From: Luscinia megarhynchos
Taxonomy: Eukaryota; Chordata; Aves; Passeriformes; Turdidae
Length of the DNA stretch: 64,000 bases
Direction: 5' to 3'
Assembly: GCA_034336665.1 (NCBI GenBank)
Contig: JAPFBE010000003.1
Location: 59,253,352-59,317,351 of the forward strand
Numbering within the stretch: position 1 is the stretch's first letter; every line of letters starts with the position of its first letter. The notes below the pieces were generated by a model. The model saw only the letters and a program-made list of their open reading frames with translations, did no database searches and had not been told where the DNA came from. Both the position numbers and the translations under genes were made by a program. Below are positions 53,010-64,000 of this stretch, piece after piece.

Positions 53010-56000
53010 ATCAAATTACTAGGAAAGGAAGGGAAAACCAACAGAAATGTCATTCTCTCATTGCAGAAGTTCCATCCTTATCTCCTGGTTTCTCTACCCA
53101 AAAAAGACATGGAAAAATGTAACAGACCAACAGGAAGGTGGCAAGTACACTCAATGGCATGGAGCAGTTTGAAGGTGAAAATAACTACACAGAGTTATTT
53201 TCAGCCTGGGAAAGCAATGACCAAGGATGGGATGTGACAGACATTCACATAATCATCAGATGAACGAAGAGGATGGAAGGAATCTGCTCATCCCATCTGA
53301 AGATACAGACAAGAACAGGGGCATATGCCATGAAACTAGCATGCTACAGAACCATCAAACAGATGTGTTCTTCATACAGCACATCATATAACTGTGTGCA
53401 AGTCCTTGCCACGGGAAGCTGTAACTGCTAGGAGCTCACATGCTCTGAAAAGCTGACAGGACCAATTCACAGGAATGATAGGAACCTTTCAAGGGCTATC
53501 ATCTCTGGCTCAGGTAGTCTTTGAGCAATGAAGTGAAGCACTACAAAGAATTTCTTGGAAATACCTATACCTGCCTGTCCTCTTGGACTCTTTATCAGGC
53601 TTTAATTTCAGGAGCTGAAGACCAAGTATTGAGTTAGATCAATTTTTAATCTGACCTAGTGTGGCTGTTCCTGCATTAGCCTTTCAGTCACCAGTCAAAG
53701 GAATAATCTAATAAATCAAAAATCAGAAGTTGATTCTGAACTGGGGAAAAAAAAAGAAAAAAGCTGACTCAACAAATTTGATTTCTTTTTATTTAGGCTG
53801 GAATGTGATATTGGAGACTTAGATTTATAACCCAAATTTGTGCTGGGAAAAGAGTTTACACATCACAGTCCTACACAAAGATGATGGAAATCTGTAAATG
53901 TAACAGAAACTCTAAAGTTGACTTTCAGCATTCAGAATTATTACTTCTCAATGTATTCATTCCTGACCAATGAAATTTCCTAGAAAATTATCATGGTTTT
54001 AGCATGCTAAAACCAATCTGATTAAAATTTCTAATGCATGGAATAAGAAATATGTCTGCAAAGCGTGCCAGTTATTAATGACAAACTCTAAATTATGGTA
54101 GGCTGAACACTCTCAGCAGGCTGGAGGATTTGATTGTAGTGTTTTGAATCTGTCTTACAGAACTGCACACTTTGCAGTTTGGACAATATTTATTATACCT
54201 CAGACAGCACAAACAAATACTTTTACTAAAGCAAACATTTAATTGTATTTTCCTTCCTTCCTTCCTTCCTCTGGGGTGTTTCTCTATTCCTTTCTCCTAT
54301 CAAAGGTGCATTTGGGAAAAGGTTGTGAAAGTCCTGTTTTTCCACCTCCTCTTGAAACCCACATGTTAATTATCCTAATCTGAAATTAACCAGTTTTGCA
54401 ATATGGTCATTGACATTTTAAAAAAATGTGACAAATGGATGAGTTATTATAAAAAATGTGGTCCCAATGTTTCGTGAACTGTGATTTTTTCCTATTTATA
54501 TAATGGAGCCCAAAATGCTGAATAGGTTGGCTGAGTGTCACTAATGCAAGTAACTATTGCTCCCAGCTGCTTTTTTTTTTAAAATACAGGATACAGTTGA
54601 AGTAATATCCTGTATCTGCCACCACTGGGCTTCCCTGGTTTTGAGAGGGACTCAGATATGTCCTGATTAACTGTGACCTGATTACTTTATTCAGCAAGCC
54701 TCAGACACAAACCAGCAACACACAATTTAAAATGGACAACTGCATCTTAATGAAAGTTGTTATTTCATGTAAACTGTGGCCTCCTGGGAATTTTTTCCCC
54801 ACCTTTTTTGACCATTGCCACTAACTAAAACTCTAGTTTCATAGAGCTGATACGAACAAGCAGTTAATAAGGGGGCTGTCTATGGCTTCAGCCACTCTAT
54901 GGAAACTAAGATATCATTTCAAAGTGATGACATAATTCACAAGGAAACAGTGATTAATCCATCACACAAACTAGGACATTTCAGAGACTATGAGTAAAAA
55001 TGCACATTATTCATTTGATCCAATTATTATTCCAGGTATCATTCTACAGCAGAGACTTATTTTATTTTTTTTTAGATTGAATTTAATCTTTGTAGGAAGA
55101 AAAAAAACAGGAAAATATGGGGGGAAAAAAAAACCAAATTAGAGGTGCATATACACTTTGGTCTTGGATTACTACTGGGCTGTGAAATGCTGCTGTGGCA
55201 GAGGTTTCTGGCCCCAAAGGTGTTTTGTGTCACAGTGAAGTCCCTTTTTTACTCCCTGAGGCATTCCTTGGGCAGAGCCCCTGCAGAGGAGGGCACTTGC
55301 CTTGCTCATGGTAGCCTGCATACAAAAATTACTATTATGTTACCTTCAGCATCCCTCCTACAAGTGACTCTGTGGAAAGAAATGGTTTGGGTCCAAGCAA
55401 TCCTTACTGTGACTCTGTATCAGTGACCTAGTGCTTCTCACCTCGAAGCAAGAGCTGAGGTCTGTGGGTGCAAGGATCTTGCTTCTCACTGCCCAAGAAG
55501 CAGCCAGCCACTCCCAACCCTGAGGGCATGAAAGCTTCAAATGGTGGTAAATTAGGCACGGGTTGGTTTGGGAGCTGCAATCAAATGCAAGCAGGTGGCA
55601 ACTGAGTTTGGATTTCTGGGCTGACAAAGCCTCAGGAATGTGCAGTGCCATACATACAGCACATATACAGATAAAACAGGAGCTGCATGTTAAGCACTTA
55701 GAGATTTGTTTTAGCCCTCACATTACAGGGTGGGGCTGCCTTATAAAGGAGTATTAATCTTCATTGCCATGACTTCATGACCTCTGCAGTGAGACAGACT
55801 TACATCCTAAACCTTGGTACATCCCAATGTACTCCAGGAAACTGGAAATCCCAGGTTACTCAGGCTCCCTTTGTCATCTGGGCTCCCCTACCGGGGTTAC
55901 ACTTTTCTAAGAGACATTAAAAAGAGGCTCGTGAAAAAAGTGAACTAGAGGTCTGAACTGATCACCATACCACTTTGGAACAATAAATCCTGTACTTACT

Positions 56001-57225
56001 TCAAGGCTGGAAATGGTATCTCAGGCACAATCAAGAGTAAAGTATTAAAACTGAAAGAACTCTTTCAACACAGGCGTTGCCCCAGCTTTTACTAAGCATC
56101 CACATGCAGAGGGTTCATTGTTAGCACACAGGCATTCTTAAGCATACTAGCTTTTGAAATTTCACAAAAAATGGATTTGGAGTTTTGTTCACATCAAAAG
56201 AATTATAACAAAGAAACAGGAGACTGAATTTATGATTAAGAGGAGCAGACACATTCATTTTCTTTTCCAAAGCAAAGCACCATAGGAAAACCAGACTACG
56301 GCTGCTGAAGGCATTCAGTGATGAAGAGTTTAGATTAGCATGCAAACAATAAAATGTTTGACTACATAAAAGATAACCTGAGTACCAGGACTATATTTTA
56401 TGCAAAAACTAGTTATAAAACTGCTGCATAAACGATCCCCATAGGGATAATTTAAGGAAAAATAATCTGAGATATTTACGTACCTGACAAACACTCCAGA
56501 CTCCAGGAGATTTTTCTGCTGTTTATATGCCAGTCATCTAAGCCTGCAATGCCTGGCCATGATGGCCAAAGCCAGGCTGACCATAAGTGCCAGCCTTGAT
56601 GCTGGGAGCAGCCTGGCTGTGTGAGCAGGGCTGATCAGCCCAGGTGGAACATCACACTAAAGCAGCCTCTCAGTGCCATGGCTGGTGTGCTCACACACAG
56701 GTGCTACTGCAGCCTGCCACAGAGACACGTGTGGGTGATAAAGCTAACAGCACAGCTGGGCTCCACACCACCTGCACTAACATTCCAGCTGAGCAATGGT
56801 CCCTAAGACCACTGCAAAATGGTTGGGGCCCAAAGGATGCATCCTCCTCACCTTCACTATTTGTGCCCTCCAACTCTCCAAAAATTATTGCTCCCACCTT
56901 ATCAGCCTCCCCACTTCTGCACATCTCCCCAGTGAAATACCATGTCCTACCTTGTGCCTGCATCCTTGGTCCTGCCAACACTGTGGAATACACAGAAGAG
57001 TTGGAAGGTGCTTCTTTGTACTGGAAGCATCACATGTACCAGAGCATTGTGCATTGATCCTGTGCCTATTTATTCAATTTTCTTACCTTGCAGTGCTGGC
57101 AATAGACTTCTCTTGCATTTTGGGCAGCAGCACTAACACTGAATAATCAGCAAAGGAGACATACTGCAAGAGCTTATGAGCCACATGCATTTTGCAAGCT
57201 GGAGTTTGGCCATCATAAAATGAAA
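53010..57225. other. Unique noncoding DNA with small simple repeats
   Basis: No gene or clear transposon. A (TTCC)5 run is at 54250-54270 and A/G homopolymer stretches are near 55100-55135. A GC-richer patch at about 56560-57000 has overlapping open frames on both strands (up to 137 codons, 56644-57057) with no recognisable domain. Confidence 0.45.
54250..54270. repeat. (TTCC)5 microsatellite
   Basis: Five perfect TTCC units, short and probably not very variable. Confidence 0.9.
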
Positions 57226-57231
57226 ATAGAC

Positions 57232-57595
57232 CAGGTGTAGAAAATGTCCTCAAAAATCATTTTGGAGAGAGCTTTTTTTTTTCTTCAAAGGAGATTAGAG
57301 GAGCTTAGATTGTTTAGACTAGCAAAATGAAGTGAAACAGCTAAGGGGAAAGGTAAGGAAGGATGTATTTGCTCTCTATTAAATATTAATTAATACCCTA
57401 TTAATTATTAATGAAGAACTATTCAAGATAAAAGGTAATGGTGTCACAAAACAAATGGATAAAGGTTGTTTGTGAATATATTTAGGCTAGGAATGCAAAT
57501 AAAATTCCTAGCCATTAATTGGGTTTGGAATCAGCCTTCCAATGGGAAAAGTGGAAGGAAAAGACCTCAAACACTTCTAAGATGATGCCTCTGTC
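57232..57595 (+). mobile_element. Ancient CR1 LINE 3'-end fragment
   Basis: The plus strand shows, in the order expected for the old amniote CR1 3' region, gaggagcttagattgtttag, then aactattcaagataaaaggt, tatatttaggctaggaatg, ttctag-like ttcctagccattaa, gaatcagccttccaatggga and aaaagacctcaaacacttct. Each word is degenerate, with small indels and an AT expansion near 57380-57410. It is therefore much older than the copies at 18326 or 22251 and probably predates modern bird radiations. Confidence 0.72.
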
Positions 57596-57619
57596 ATGAG
57601 ACTGAGCGTTCCTGAACTC

Positions 57620-60200
57620 TATGTGCCAAGAGAGGGTTCAAGCCCTCTAGCCTGAATCTGTTGTTTCATCTTGCTTCTGAAAAAAGATGCTAAGACCTAG
57701 TTTCCAATGTCCTTTCCTGAGTCTTAGGCAAAGAGAAAGTATTTTTAAAGTATAAGGGGAAAATCCCCATATCAGAGGGTTTTGGCAATTGCTATTTGTA
57801 TTTCACGTGATGAAGTCCACTTACACTGTGAGGTGGAATGAAACAGCCATGTGGTCATCTGCCCTGCTGCCAGATGTTTATGGCACTGCACAGCTACCAC
57901 CTGGCCTGTCTTTAACTAGAACACTCTGAAGTTCATCTCTAGTATCTGTAACTGCAAAGTTCTCCTAAGATCCAGCTAAAATACATGGATCCATCACCAG
58001 AAGCATAAAAAGAGACGTGATTACAGCTGCAGTGGGGGATGCTCCAAATGAAGATTTAAGGCAAAGTTATTTAAATCTCAGCTGTAGTACTACACTGACA
58101 AGCTTCCCTATTGAAAGGTATAGGCCAGTGCTGTCTCATAAACAACTTTGATATGGAGGTGGCATTGGATATTTGCACAAAACACATCCATTAAAAGTTA
58201 TTTTCTGATATGAGTCATCCAGCAAGGAGTAAGGCTTTATTGTGAATGGTGGGTCAAATGCACTGGGGAATAACACCACATCAAAATATAAGCTTTTACC
58301 TCAGTGCTTTGTTGGCACAGCATTTAAATTCTGTATGAAAAGCAAAAGAGAGAGTAGAAAAGTCAAAGACATTTGAAACAGAAGGGAAAGTACACCAGAA
58401 TGATCAAAAAAAAAGAGATCAATAAGAAAAGTCAAGTGTGCGCCAATAATTTTAAGAGTGTTAAGAAAATAAATGTGGGTATAGACACATGGGAAATGGA
58501 CTGTGGTAGTTTAAGGGATGTAAGGGAACTTTAAAGACTGAATCTTGGACTTAATCCCATTTAGAAAAAACATTTCTGTCTAATACCCGTTTCATAAACC
58601 TCTTAGAAGTTTTAGTACAGTTCCTAGCGAGGAAAAGGATCCACAGAATGAGCCAAAATGTGTCATTTATGTAACAGCATTATCAAAAGGCTCCTATAGT
58701 CAGAGAGAGCCTTGCAATCATGGCTACTCCCTGCCCAGGAAGGGGTTCTTTCAAAGCAGGGTTGAGGTGCACCACTTGCCAGGCAAGAATGATTTTCTCA
58801 CATCCTCCTGCCCCTTCTGTTGCATTTGCTTTCTGGCCCAGCAAGTGACTACAGGTCATACATAAAACTTAGATGTAATAAAGAAACAAATCCCAGGTTA
58901 CTCACACAAACCCCTTGGTCTTCCATTGCTGTGATTTAAATTCTGTGACTTCCTATGTCTTCAACCCCACTTTCAAGGCACTCAAATAACAAAAAAAAAA
59001 AGAAAAATTCCATCTTTTTACCCCCCACTAAAATAGGTTCTTCCATATTTTCTTTGTTTTATATGCATGAAAAATAGTTATAGAGGGTCACCAGCCAGGA
59101 TTAGCATGATATTAGTCTTGTCTGTGGAAGCAGAACTGTCAGTCTGTCCATCTGTCCATATCATGGGCACTGTGCCTGGTGACCAACAACAGCTGTGACT
59201 GGAAGTTTTATGGGATAACCAATGAATATAAGTAGATAAGAAAAACAAATTGAAAAGAATCCACAGAAAACCAAAACCCCTCAGTGCTAGAAAATGCACA
59301 AACTACTTAATTTTCACCATTTTCAGGAGTTTTTGTTTGTTTGCTTGTTTACATTTATTATGTGTATAGGTCCTATAGGAGTATTGCCTACTATAAATAA
59401 GGAAAAATGAACACCTGCTTCTAAACCAGCATTTCTGTACTGGGATTTCTGACCAAAAAAAAATAGGATAGGTATACAAAATGAATACAGAAAGTTGGTA
59501 ACTCTGTTTACAAACCTGTACCTACAGACCCCTACAGAAACCACAGATGTGTATTGAGATGGGCAGATTCAGCAGGCAGGATAGGAATCCAGACTGTCTA
59601 GTGAAGCACGTAAGAATAAATGCCTTAACCCTATCAATACTTGCCTCTGTTGAAATCTCATTTCTGCCTACACAGAGCAGGAGTTGTTTTACCTTCTGAA
59701 GAAAAGTGGTGTGGTGGCAGCCACTACGAGGGAGTGTGCAACTAGTGCTAGAATTATCCACTGATTTTGTTTGTTCATTTTAATTATTGTCCTTAAGATG
59801 CCTGATTTACTGTCAAGGTCCTCAGAAATTAATAAAATGAGCATGTCTTACCCTCACTAATATAGTTACCATCACTGGGAATGTACTGAGAAATGAAAGA
59901 AAAAAGGGGGAAAGAAAGATAAAGGGAGCAGATCCGGATTTTCTGAGGAGCTGAGCACCTTGCAAAGCTGTGTGTGACACACCAGGAGCAGAGGCAACAC
60001 ACCAGCTCAGCATCTACCCAGAACTGAAAAGGACAATTTAGTTACCTGCCAGATATTTCTGACAGCCTACAGAAGGAACATTCCTCTCTGTTACTGACAG
60101 ACAATAAGATAAACTGCAATACTGTATCCAGACGCGTTTCCAGTCAGGAATGCATGTAATTGCAAACCAGCTACTGTTTGCTTTTAAATGACTAAAATAC
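57620..60200. other. Unique noncoding DNA
   Basis: No gene or transposon is recognised. An A-rich stretch is at 58990-59005 and a GTTT stutter near 59330-59350. Confidence 0.45.
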
Positions 60201-60279
60201 CAAAGTAATCTCAGGAACTCCTCTAGAAAATGGGATTTATAATGAAAAATATTTGCTGAAAAAGCAAAAGTAAGAGTAC

Positions 60280-60500
60280 ACTTTGCCTTCCCATTTGTCT
60301 TTTATGGTGCTTGACAAATTGACACACAATTGTTAATTATGGGCACTGAGTGCCACATGATTATGAATAAAATATTCCAGCTGATCGGAGCATAAGTCTA
60401 ATAGCATTTCCAGGAAATTAAGTAGCATTCTTACAGATACTGAAGCCTACAAATTTCAAATCATGACATAATTAAATTTCTCAAGCAGATATTCAAAATG
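60280..60500. promoter_or_regulatory. Candidate conserved noncoding element
   Basis: TTGACA occurs twice in direct repeat (60311-60316 and 60319-60324), a spacing of 8 bp, as seen for MEIS/PREP-type TGACA cores. It is followed by TTAATTA-type sequence, a 13-bp palindrome GGCACTgAGTGCC at 60342-60354 and a PBX/HOX-like TGATTATG near 60359. There is no repeat or coding signature. The motif density suggests a developmental enhancer, but this is inference from motifs alone. Confidence 0.2.
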
Positions 60501-60529
60501 TTCTTAATTTTTAGTTAGCATTTAACAGT

Positions 60530-61895
60530 ATCACAACCTGAGCATGTTCTCTAGAGAAAGGTTTTGAATACAGGCTTTAACAGCCACCATGTGACACAAA
60601 TCTGCAGATCACTGAAAATTATGCAGAAGAATGTAATCTTGGACATTTTTCTTGTGCAGGGTGTTTTCTGAATTTTTCTCTAAAGTGGAAAAAAGAGAAA
60701 AGTCACTTTTCACTTTGAGGTGTCAAAAAAAAGTGAAAATATGTAACAGACTTGGGATGAGACTACTGCAAAGCATAGTAGCCAGAAGTGGAGAGGATGA
60801 TAATGATAACACATTGACAATTGTTTTTCCTTATTAAAACCTGTGAGAATGTGTCTCTGACCACCACTTCCCCACCAGAGCTGGAATGGACTTGTGTCTT
60901 TTCCCCTGTGCTGGCACCATCTGCTCAGAGGCAGGATCAGGATGGAGAGGGTCACCTACAGGCATAGAACTTAGTAAAGAGAGAACTCATTGGCACCACA
61001 TTTTTCCATCTCCACCTCCTCTGCAGTCTGCTCTATGTGTAAGTAGCAGCACAGATTTAAAAGAGAGATCATATCCATTATATACACAAAGACATACATT
61101 TTTTTCACAGGTTGGAAACCGTTTTAGAAGACAAACACTGTGGCATCATTGGGAGAGTGTAATAGGCAAAGCATGTCAAAAAGGAAAGCAGTGTTTGAAC
61201 CCCAAGATACATAAAAAAAATAAAATTTATATTGTAACCTTACAGGAAAAATGTCCTCTGAAGTTAAAATCCAAAATTAAAAAAAACAGATATAAAAAAC
61301 AAAAATTGTTAGTCTTGTCAGAGATTTATTTCCTCCCCATGACATCTTGCTTGGGTCAAGTAGTAGGAATACACACTGTGTTTTCTTGTGTTAATTGTAA
61401 ACTAATACTTTCTGAACCTATGTAATTTTCTTATCTCTGGAGGGTCCTAGTTGTTCCTTCAGCTTTGGAATGCCAGTCCAAACATATCAATTCAAAGGGT
61501 GAGCCAGATCTTACAGAACAGATAAAACAGTGTCACAGAACATCTATGGTTTAGAAACCCACTTGGAATTCACAATTTTTTTAGTTCCTTACTCAAGAAC
61601 AGGGATAACCACGCCTGCCCAGTGCAGGGGGGCGTTGCACACATTTGTCAGGGACCACTAGATCTAAGAAGTACAAGCAAGGATCACTGTTCCTTCAGCA
61701 AAGTGCACACTGGCTTCCTGGTGTTCCTCAGCTCTAAGAAGTGAGTCTGCTAAAAAACACATTTAAGAGAAAAAACATAGATAAGGTGCTCAGAACAACC
61801 AAGAGTCTTCTATTCAGCACAGTAGATGTTGCTAGTTCAGGCTGAAGATACAATTCAGTGTTAAGATAAACTCCTGAACAGAGACAAACATTTCA
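60530..61895. other. Unique noncoding DNA
   Basis: Contains the longest non-repeat open frame in the window (60886-61425 plus, 179 codons). It has no domain, becomes Lys/Ile-rich from AT-rich sequence and is about as long as chance would allow in 64 kb over six frames. I do not annotate it as a gene. Confidence 0.45.
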
Positions 61896-61899
61896 ATAT

Positions 61900-62628
61900 T
61901 CAGCTATAGATAAAGCTCCTTGTGGGTCCTGAAACCACTTTGTCTTGAGACAGCTGCACAGGATCCTCATCAGGCTCCCCTTGCACTGAGAGCTGCCAGC
62001 ACAACTGATCAGCTATGGCCTCAGTGGCTTCATCTTGCTGAAGCACAAAAATTGTCAGCACATACTGAGATGCCAGAGACGGTGAGATTGTTAGAATGAC
62101 TGGAAATCCTTCAAAATAAACCAGAATCACACAGCTACCCCTACTCTATACTTTTCTCCTTCCACGGAGGCTTCATTTCCATCAAAGCATTGACAAAGCA
62201 ATTCACTACTCAGCATCACCTGCTCAGGTGCTCAGCACCTCCAAACACAGGTTTTCAAAAAGATCAGATCCTCTCTCATTGCATTTTCCACATCTCCCTC
62301 AGCACTATTTATAGAGAGGATTTCTGGGTAGCTGAACCTTCTGTTTCACATCCTCCTGAAACCTCCAGGTGTGTGCCCAGGGCTTGGGCTGGGATCTGAA
62401 CCTTTCTGGAAGAGGCCTCTCTGTGACCCCATGACTTAGGTGAATAATCAGGTATCTCCTCATCAAAGCTAATGAAATCACTGCCATCTATTCCAGTGGA
62501 GCTCAGATATGGAAGGAAAATTATTTTAACAGCTATGTCAGACCAGTTTTGACACACTGGATATATTATAGTCCATGCCTACTTTCTGTAACACCCTACT
62601 AACAGAGCTTGAGTAAATCTTTAATGTT
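61900..62628 (-). pseudogene. Possible decayed coding segment, family unknown
   Basis: On the minus strand three adjacent open stretches have balanced, protein-like composition. The first, 62628-62309, is about 106 codons and contains IDGSDFISFDEEIPDYSPK. The second continues in another frame, contains INSAEGDVENAMREDLIFL, meets one in-frame TGA, and then contains CFDGNEASVEGEKYRVGVAV up to a stop at 62129-62127. The third, 62130-61900, overlaps in a shifted frame and contains ASQYVLTIFVLQQDEATEA. They would form one region of roughly 240 codons with two frameshifts and one internal stop, as in an old retrocopy or dead exon. I recognise no family, and joining open stretches from different frames can also happen by chance. 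No splice sites or promoter are evident. Confidence 0.2.
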
Positions 62629-62639
62629 TAGGAGGAGAA

Positions 62640-63375
62640 CATCAGAAGAAGAATATGCAAAATGGACACAAGCTGGGAGGAGAAGGGAAAGGGGGCCTAT
62701 CAGAGGGGCTTGGCAAAAAAAGGGGAGAAAGATGATGGAAAGACAAAATGAATGAAAAGTGGGTGAAACATATGACTGAAGAGCAAAACATGTGGTTTGG
62801 TCAACAGTTCTGAAAGATGACACAACGTTAATATTTTTGGGGTTTTTTCTCCCCCCCTGCTGTTTGAGAACCTGAATTACTGAAATAAATAGGCTTGCAA
62901 AAACACTAGTTAATCCTGCAGCCAGCTTAGCTCACTGTATGGCTCACCCATCCAGGGTGACAAAGGCAAGTGTTAATGATCAGTTTGCAAAACACAGCAT
63001 CAACTCATGAGCACGGGTTCAGAGGGCACCAGGCTCAAGAATGACATAGACACTGCATGAACAGCTGTCCAATGGGCAATTCCACTCTGTCTTGTATGAA
63101 GAAGAATTTAATCCTTGTACATGTAATCCATTAAATTAACTTTTTTGGAGTCAGATTTCCCAATCTTCAGATATTTTTAAAGGCATCTACTCAGCTGAAG
63201 GAATTCTCAGCATGAAATACAAACATTTATAAACAGAAGTCATGCTGTCTCCGTGTTGTAGTTCTTTTTTCACTGTAATTTTTACAAACTGTGAGAAACA
63301 TTTTATCTATTTGTAGCAAACTCAGAGAATGCTTTTTCTGTACCCAGTGCAAGGTAACTCCATTTTCTCTCATCC
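62640..63375. other. Unique noncoding DNA
   Basis: No feature beyond a pyrimidine-rich stretch near 62836-62862 (T and C runs around a G4). Confidence 0.45.
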
Positions 63376-63380
63376 TACAG

Positions 63381-63491
63381 GGTTGGATTAAAACAAAATC
63401 CATCACTCCTCCACCTGCTGCAAGAGTAAAGAAAAAAGTTCTCCAAAAATCCATAAATCCTCAGCCCACTTCCAAGGAGAGAATTTTGTGA
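63381..63491 (+). other. Possible terminal coding exon (weak)
   Basis: A pyrimidine-rich stretch ending cattttctctcatcctacag (AG at 63379-63380) is a good 3' splice-acceptor candidate. The following 36 codons, starting GWIKTKSITPPPAARVKKK and ending with TGA at 63489-63491, are rich in Lys, Pro and Ser like a disordered C-terminus. No upstream exon, donor or nearby AATAAA supports it, and I do not recognise the peptide. The same frame stays open upstream to about 63291, so the exon boundary is a guess. Confidence 0.15.
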
Positions 63492-64000
63492 TTTTTGTTC
63501 AATATGAGTGATCTCTTGATTTGGAGCTTTCAGGCTCCTTCTTCCTGCATTTATTAGTCTGAGCTTCTCAGTGCTAGCCTGCACAGCAGACCCTCAGGGT
63601 CTGAAGCCAAGGAGAAGCCTCCCTTTTAGCTAAGCCCTCCTGGTCTGTCATGTAGACATGGGAGAAATAATTGTTCTGTGTGCAGAGGAAATTCAGCAAA
63701 TTGAAATATCTGAAGCAGAGGGTAAAAACAAACAAACAAACAAAACCAACCAAAACCTTCACAGAAGAGAATTTCAGTTTTCCCCCCAGCCTAGTGAGTA
63801 AAACATCTCTTAGCAAGTTCATTTTTACATTTTAGGCTGTTTCCCCCTAAGGTTAACTATGAGACAGTGCCCTGATGTCTCATGTGCCTGTTTTCTCCTG
63901 CTGCAGCCCAGGCTGCCTCCAATGAACATCCATCACTGTGGGATCCACGTGCCTCTTGGTCTATCATGGGAAACGGCATTTATGAAAGACACCGCGGCTT
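63492..64000. other. Unique noncoding DNA with short AAAC repeat
   Basis: A short AAAC run lies at about 63725-63744. Nothing else is recognised up to the window edge. Confidence 0.45.

Noticed and set aside
60886..61425. 179-codon open frame on the plus strand
   Set aside because: No domain or splice context, second half Lys/Ile-rich from AT-rich DNA, and a frame of this length is expected about once by chance in 64 kb over six frames.

Overview
The window reads as vertebrate nuclear DNA, almost certainly from a bird and probably a songbird. It contains many fragments of CR1 LINEs, the dominant avian retrotransposon, in recognisable 3'-end and reverse-transcriptase form. It also has one nearly complete LTR and one truncated LTR of a family typical of avian endogenous retroviruses, AT-rich CpG-poor background, and simple repeats. 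I find no intact protein-coding gene, tRNA, rRNA or CRISPR array. The open frames are short and scattered, and the long ones fall in simple repeats. The window is best read as a gene desert or the inside of a very long intron.

Layout. 1-13,275 is mostly unique AT-rich DNA with a probable LTR fragment near 3.1-3.6 kb and a candidate conserved noncoding block at 10.4-11.4 kb. 13.3-24.4 kb carries a truncated ERV LTR, CR1 pieces at 14.4, 18.3 and 22.1-22.6 kb, and a very old CR1 copy at 23.2-24.4 kb with reverse-transcriptase remnants. 25.2-25.45 kb is a CpG-retaining element with repeated 9-bp motifs and an inverted repeat, which looks regulatory. 30.66-33.39 kb is a dense repeat hub: a 1.06-kb minisatellite with a 40-bp unit, a CR1 whose middle is occupied by an 18-copy TATATG microsatellite, and an inverted, internally deleted CR1. 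36.77-36.90 kb is a two-part GGAT/GGAC tetranucleotide array and 38.54-38.61 kb a 12-bp AT-rich tandem repeat. 52.43-53.0 kb is a solo ERV LTR that shares a perfect 91-bp block with the truncated one 39 kb away. 57.2-57.6 kb is another ancient CR1 3' end. 60.2-60.5 kb is a second regulatory-looking block. The last 2.5 kb holds two weak coding candidates: a decayed frame on the minus strand at 61.9-62.6 kb and a possible terminal exon at 63.4 kb.

No genes work together here in any visible way. The biology is transposon colonisation at several ages, tandem-repeat birth next to or inside transposons, CpG decay within a minisatellite, and a few short stretches that may be distal regulatory DNA. 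Subfamily names, conservation and species cannot be settled without database searches.
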